From the NCBI RefSeq assembly GCF_019052655.1, contig NZ_JAHQVB010000011.1, forward strand, positions 1 to 45,170: DNA of 45,170 nucleotides. The letters are read 5' to 3'. Under the pieces are notes generated by a model. The model was not told the DNA's origin, ran no database searches, and worked only from the letters and a program-made list of their open reading frames with translations. Positions 41,672 to 45,170 of the stretch are shown here, in pieces; position 1 is the stretch's first letter; each line of letters begins with the position of its first letter. The position numbers were made by a program, and so were the translations under genes. Source of the stretch: Holdemanella porci. Its GTDB lineage: Bacteria; Bacillota_I; Bacilli_A; Erysipelotrichales; Erysipelotrichaceae.

Positions 41672-42826
41672 TTCTTTAAACTCTTTTTTTGCTTTTTCTA
41701 ACTTTTCAGGTTCAGTAATCAAATCTAAACCAATTAACGCAATAGCTGTAGCTGCTGTTACTAATCCAGCTTTTCCATCTTCACTAATTGTTGCAGCCGC
41801 CATTTCTTTAGAATGACCAGCAACTGAGCAATCTGCGATTTTGATAGTTCCCTGAATTGTTGGACAAACATAACTTACACTTCCAACATCTGTAGAACCA
41901 CATGGAATTTCATCAACCGGATTAATTTGCTCGACTCCTAGCTCTTTATATTTTTCTGTCAACATATCAGCTAGTGTATAGTTGATTTTTGTATCTTCAT
42001 AAGGACATTCATACATACTTGTTTTGTAAGTTGTTTGGCTTGCAATACAAGAACCCTTCACACAATCCTCTGCACGAGTTGCAATCTCTTTACAATATGC
42101 CATCGTAGTTGCTCTAAAATAATACTCCATACTTGCATAAGCAGGAATTACATTGGCAGCTAAACCTCCGTCGCGAATAATTCCATGAATATATGATCCT
42201 GGAGTCACAAATTGACGTAACATTGAAATCTGTGTATATGTACTAATCGCTGCATCTAATGCACTGTGCCCCTCTTGAGGACGACATCCATGCGCATTCT
42301 TACCAAAGAATTCATACTTAATTGGTAAAATAGCTAATGATCTAGATCCGACACCATTTTCTGTACTTGGATGAACCATTAAAGCTGCATCTACATCATC
42401 AAATACCCCAGCTTCACTCATCTTAACTTTTCCACCAAAGTTTTCTTCACCAGGCGTACCCACAACACGTACTGTTCCACCAATTTCATCAACAACACTC
42501 TTTAATGCTTCACCAGCCGCAATACCAATACCAGCAATCAAGTTATGTCCACATCCGTGTCCAACTTCAGGAAGTGCATCATATTCACACATATAAGCAA
42601 TTGTTGGCCCTTCTTTACCCGATTTATACTCAGCCACAAAATCTGTATCGATCACAACACTCGATTTCACATCGAATCCAGCATCTTCTAAATATTTCAC
42701 CAATACCTTCTGTGTTTCATACTCCTCAAAACCTGTTTCCGGATTATCGTATAGTGTTTTTACAATATCCATATATGCATCTAAATGCTCTTGAATAGAT
42801 GCCTCAATTCTAGTTTTATAATCCAT
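41660..42826 (-). CDS. M20 family amidohydrolase/peptidase (AbgB/HipO-like)
   Basis: 388 aa, starting at ATG 42826 (MDYKTRIEASIQEHL), eight bases after GGAGG. It has the two-domain layout of M20D enzymes. Metal ligands are in GHGCGHNLIAG (about residue 90-97), GTPGEENFGGKV (catalytic Glu pair), LMVHPSTENG and the final His in SVAGHSKEMAAAT. The dimerisation domain lies between about 175 and 290. The family removes acyl groups from amino acids or aminobenzoyl-glutamate. It lies between PTS IIA and IIB, where a sugar-phosphate deacetylase would be expected; that role is only a guess. Confidence 0.88.
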   Translation of the reverse strand: MDYKTRIEASIQEHLDAYMDIVKTLYDNPETGFEEYETQKVLVKYLEDAGFDVKSSVVIDTDFVAEYKSGKEGPTIAYMCEYDALPEVGHGCGHNLIAGIGIAAGEALKSVVDEIGGTVRVVGTPGEENFGGKVKMSEAGVFDDVDAALMVHPSTENGVGSRSLAILPIKYEFFGKNAHGCRPQEGHSALDAAISTYTQISMLRQFVTPGSYIHGIIRDGGLAANVIPAYASMEYYFRATTMAYCKEIATRAEDCVKGSCIASQTTYKTSMYECPYEDTKINYTLADMLTEKYKELGVEQINPVDEIPCGSTDVGSVSYVCPTIQGTIKIADCSVAGHSKEMAAATISEDGKAGLVTAATAIALIGLDLITEPEKLEKAKKEFKEGTC

Positions 42827-42888
42827 TCTAAATACCTCCGTATATGAAAATATCATACCTCATTTTCAGATATTTGAAAAGTTTTTAC

Positions 42889-42940
42889 AAAAAAAGCCAG
42901 GCAAAGCCTCTGGTTCAAAAAAAGCCAGGCAAAGCCTAGC
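42889..42940 (-). terminator. tandem duplicated terminators after PTS IIA
   Basis: AAAAAAAGCCAGGCAAAGCC plus a final T occurs twice, at 42889-42909 and 42917-42937, with a 28-bp period. On the minus strand each copy gives a short GC stem (GCTAGGC/GCCTGGC for the first met) followed by seven T. Confidence 0.8.
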
Positions 42941-42947
42941 TTAAATA

Positions 42948-43379
42948 TTAGATACCATCTGAAAAATCGTCGTTTTGCTCAATGTGTTGGAATACATAAC
43001 GCATAACTTGATCTTTTCCAACGTTGCAAGCTGATTCAGCTAAAGCATGAACATCTTCAGAGAAAGTACGAGTTAAGTTGATTTCAACTAACATACCTAA
43101 GTTTGTACCTGCAACAACTTCTACGTTTCCTCTTGGGAATCCAATTTCAACAGCCGTTTTGAATGGAGAACCACCAGCTAAATCACTTAATACAATGATT
43201 CCTTCGCAGTCTTTTAATGAATCCATAGCATCTGTTAATTTTTTTGCTAAATCATCCGTTGAATCTGTGGATTCAAAATCTACAGCAACATATTCTTTTG
43301 CATCTCCAGCAATCAAGTTTAAGCTTGTAGTTAAACCTGTCGCAAAGTGGCCATGACCAGTAACAATTAATCCTATCAT
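42948..43379 (-). CDS. agaF: PTS mannose-family IIA component
   Basis: 143-aa phosphocarrier. The N-terminal IGLIVTGHGHFATGL holds the phospho-accepting His (residue 10). VLSDLAGGSPFKTA (about 65-78) is the second family signature. It receives phosphate from HPr and passes it to IIB. It lies 36 bp after agaS and ends in tandem terminators, so agaS-IIA is one unit, apart from IIB-IIC-IID. Confidence 0.93.
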   Translation of the reverse strand: MIGLIVTGHGHFATGLTTSLNLIAGDAKEYVAVDFESTDSTDDLAKKLTDAMDSLKDCEGIIVLSDLAGGSPFKTAVEIGFPRGNVEVVAGTNLGMLVEINLTRTFSEDVHALAESACNVGKDQVMRYVFQHIEQNDDFSDGI

Positions 43380-43415
43380 CTTCTTTTTTCTCCTCTAATT
43401 TTCTCCTCTAAATTC

Positions 43416-44594
43416 TTACTTTGCAGTATATGGGTAAATAGTAACACCCTTAACAACACGGTTTACTTCACCTGTTGGACATGGATTGTCTGGTGTAATC
43501 TTGTAGCTCAATGATTTAAATAACGCAATAACCTGAGCAACTAAAATATAGTCAAATCCTAAGAAAATATTATCTTTTGGCGCATCTAAATCAAAGTTAA
43601 TGAATGTATCTACTAATCCTTCGATTTCAGCATCTGCATGACTAGAAACTGCAACTAAACGGTTCTTTTTGCGTTGTCCACTCATTTCTTTAATAATGTC
43701 ATATTCATATTGTCTTTGATATTCATCATCTGATAAATAAACAACTGTTAAACATTCATCGTTGATAACTGATTTAGGTCCGTGACGGAATCCCATTGGA
43801 CTATCAAATGTAGTTGTAACTGTACCAGCAGTTAATTCACAAATTTTTAATTGACTTTCTTGAGCAATACCCTTCAATGTATTTGCACCTAAGTATACAA
43901 TACGGTTAAATTCCGCAAAGTCAGCAACTAAATTTTCACATACTTTGTATCCTTCATCAACAAATTTTTGTCCTTGAGCGATAACACTCTCCATTTCTTT
44001 TGCAACTTCATCAATATCATCTAAACGGAAACATAATAATGCAGCCAACATCATGTTAGAGAAACTTGAAGTCATTGCGAAAGACTGATCATGAGTTTCT
44101 GGTGTTAAGTTAATATCATAAGCATTGTCACGAGTAGCTGCCGCTTTTGCTAAAGCCCCATCTTTGTTACATGTAATGAATAAATGATACACATTTTCCT
44201 TACATACTTCATCAGCAACTTGTACTGAGCCAACACTTTCAGGAGAGTTTCCTGAACGACCAAAGTTCACTAATAAAGTCTTTTTATTTCTTGATAAATA
44301 GTTTTCTGGAGTTTCTACTAAATCAGTAGAAGCATATGATTTTGCATGGTAACCAGTATAACGGTTAACATATGAATATAATGCATTACCTACATATTCA
44401 CTTGTTCCAGCACCTGTAAACACGATATCACAATCTGGATCACTTAATACAGGTTCCATGAATTTCTTTAAAGCTTCCTTTTCATTTTTAATTTGAGCAA
44501 TTGTTTTTGCCCAAGTGGCAGGTTGTTGGTAGATTTCCTGTGCAGTAAAAATACCACTTAATTCTTCCCAAGTTGATTTTTCTTTTCCGAACAT
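43416..44594 (-). CDS. agaS: AgaS-type SIS-domain sugar phosphate deaminase/isomerase
   Basis: 392 aa from ATG 44594 (MFGKEKSTWEEL), seven bases after AAGGAGA; the longer frame lacks a site. Two SIS domains: CDIVFTGAGTSEYVGNALY (about 57-75) with LLVNFGRSGNSPESVGSV, and a C-terminal GTVTTTFDSPMGFRHGPKSV. Unlike GlmS there is no glutaminase domain. AgaS converts galactosamine-6-phosphate to tagatose-6-phosphate and ammonia. The match with PTS IIA next to it and KbaZ nearby supports this role. Other SIS deaminases (FrlB-like) are less fitting. Confidence 0.9.
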   Translation of the reverse strand: MFGKEKSTWEELSGIFTAQEIYQQPATWAKTIAQIKNEKEALKKFMEPVLSDPDCDIVFTGAGTSEYVGNALYSYVNRYTGYHAKSYASTDLVETPENYLSRNKKTLLVNFGRSGNSPESVGSVQVADEVCKENVYHLFITCNKDGALAKAAATRDNAYDINLTPETHDQSFAMTSSFSNMMLAALLCFRLDDIDEVAKEMESVIAQGQKFVDEGYKVCENLVADFAEFNRIVYLGANTLKGIAQESQLKICELTAGTVTTTFDSPMGFRHGPKSVINDECLTVVYLSDDEYQRQYEYDIIKEMSGQRKKNRLVAVSSHADAEIEGLVDTFINFDLDAPKDNIFLGFDYILVAQVIALFKSLSYKITPDNPCPTGEVNRVVKGVTIYPYTAK

Positions 44595-44621
44595 TTTTCT
44601 TTCTCCTTCTGAACTAATTTC

Positions 44622-44683
44622 ATTATAACCGTTTTTAACCAAAATAAAAGATTTTAGGTGAAAGTAAACTAAAAAGTGCAAAT
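44622..44683 (-). promoter_or_regulatory. agaS promoter and amino-sugar operator copy 3
   Basis: The -10 TATAAT is at 44622-44627 (minus strand), without a strong -35. The core TTTGCACTTTTTA is on the minus strand at 44682-44670, 43 bp upstream of the -10. Confidence 0.6.
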
Positions 44684-44761
44684 TTGTTCTTTAAAAATAC
44701 AAATTCTTATTAAAAAAGAAGGATTTCTCCCAATGTCATTAAGTTAAGAAATGACGGTTTT

Positions 44762-44797
44762 GAGGGGAACACAAAAAATGTGCTCCTCTTTTTTTTG
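44762..44797 (+). terminator. terminator ahead of the transposase
   Basis: Stem GAGG-G-ACACA with TGTG-TCCTC around an A-rich loop, then eight T on the plus strand. No plus-strand gene lies before it in the window, so it probably shields the IS from outside transcription. A possible IS end lies just before it (near 44738). Confidence 0.7.
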
Positions 44798-44838
44798 GAA
44801 AATTTGAATTTTTTGTTGACATACAGGTAGAAATGTGT

Positions 44839-44865
44839 GGCCTATTATCATTTCTGATAATAGGC
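44839..44865 (+). other. perfect hairpin in the transposase leader
   Basis: 11-bp stem GGCCTATTATC/GATAATAGGCC (44839-44849 and 44855-44865) with a 5-nt loop, 26 bases before the transposase ribosome site. Such leaders limit transposase expression in many IS elements. Confidence 0.7.
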
Positions 44866-44900
44866 CAATTGTTTATAGGTATATGTTTTTGGAGGTACTT

Positions 44901-45131
44901 ATGAACAATTATAAATCGTTAAAAAAGCAGTTAAAATTCTGCATCAAAACCATGAATGATTCTTCTTCACTATTTGTTGTTGATTCAAATAAGGATTTTA
45001 CACGGAATAGAAAACATCTTTTTGGAAGTACACTTTTCAATGTGCTTTTATTAGAGTCTGGATCTTTAAAAGATGAAATGTTCAAATTGTTTGGATATAA
45101 GCTTGATACGCCTACTGATGTTAGCATATAA
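44901..45131 (+). pseudogene. IS4-like transposase N-terminal fragment
   Basis: 76 aa from ATG 44901 with GGAGG nine bases upstream. The start NNYKSLKKQLKFCIKTM with NRKHLFGSTLFNVLLLESGSL and LFGYKLDTPT is that of IS4-family (IS1634/IS231-like) transposases, which normally run past 400 aa with a DDE domain. Here the frame enters the 56-bp terminal repeat after TPT and stops at TAA. The DDE region is missing. It is either a disrupted IS or an assembly break within it. Confidence 0.8.
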
Positions 45132-45170
45132 ATAGGACTAGTCAAAAAGAGAAAATTTACACCAGTGGTA
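45115..45170. repeat. right copy of 56-bp window-terminal inverted repeat
   Basis: Exact reverse complement of bases 1-56. It cuts the transposase just as the left copy cuts the RT, with the same outward orientation (CTGATGTTAGC first). Confidence 0.9.

Noticed and set aside
44762..44865. Terminator plus hairpin before the transposase as a riboswitch
   Set aside because: They lie inside the IS leader, where such structures commonly block outside transcription and translation of transposase. No ligand-type conserved core is seen.
1..45170. The whole window as a 45-kb transposon bounded by terminal inverted repeats
   Set aside because: The interior is core metabolism (his, mur, thyA, folA, acn/icd) with no transfer, integration or cargo genes, and the repeat length equals a common assembly k-mer. 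A contig ending at a repeat is the simpler reading.

Overview
The window is a 45 kb piece of a low-GC Gram-positive (Bacillota) chromosome. A T-box leader on the histidine operon, a second T-box on a CstA transporter, strong Shine-Dalgarno sequences, cre-like CcpA sites, a class B sortase, a mannose-family PTS and the YloU/YloV pair all fit. AT-rich codon use and overall gene content suggest a gut Erysipelotrichia-type organism (for example near Holdemanella or Catenibacterium). That placement is an inference, not proven from sequence.

Layout. (1) 1-2992 is a decayed, mobile-element-rich edge: a group II intron whose reverse transcriptase is cut off, a pilT-like pseudogene and a broken SARP/BTAD regulator. 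(2) 3099-7884 (minus) is a housekeeping cluster murI-apeA-HAD phosphatase-thyA-folA, preceded by a 127-aa unknown gene with a long structured leader RNA that ends in a terminator. (3) 8249-15967 (minus) is a complete-looking his operon, hisZ-G-D-C-B-H-A-F-I-Nudix, under a histidine T-box. It has no hisE, and a Nudix hydrolase overlaps the end of hisI. (4) 16024-18281 (minus) holds an unknown protein, a CpXC protein and a CDF transporter. (5) 18343-22635 is an oxidative half-TCA cluster: aconitase (minus) divergent from citrate synthase and isocitrate dehydrogenase (plus), giving 2-oxoglutarate. Citrate synthase is frameshifted by a 16-bp tandem duplication. (6) 22653-29551 holds a lysine/alanine-repeat histone H1-like protein, an HtrA protease, L-lactate dehydrogenase, a metallophosphoesterase and a T-box-controlled CstA transporter. 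(7) 29794-35614 (minus) is an envelope cluster srtB-murG-murB-divIB-yloU-yloV. (8) 35684-44594 is an amino-sugar region: nagB, a KbaZ/GatZ subunit, a mannose-family PTS (IIA, IIB, IIC, IID), an M20 amidohydrolase and an AgaS-type deaminase/isomerase. It looks like an N-acetylgalactosamine or galactosamine pathway. (9) 44700-45170 is the start of an IS4-like transposase, cut by the same sequence that cuts the intron RT at the other end.

The first 56 and last 56 bases are exact reverse complements. Because the interior is ordinary core metabolism, this most likely marks a contig bounded at both ends by copies of one unseen repeat rather than a giant transposon.

The most interesting items are: the roughly 240-nt multi-hairpin leader RNA at 7894-8130; the Nudix-for-HisE replacement hypothesis; a shared TTTGCACTTTTTA operator placed 42-44 bp from the -10 of three amino-sugar promoters; the T-box on cstA; the tyrosine-octamer (OCRE-like) tail on DivIB; and the slipped-repeat frameshift in citrate synthase.
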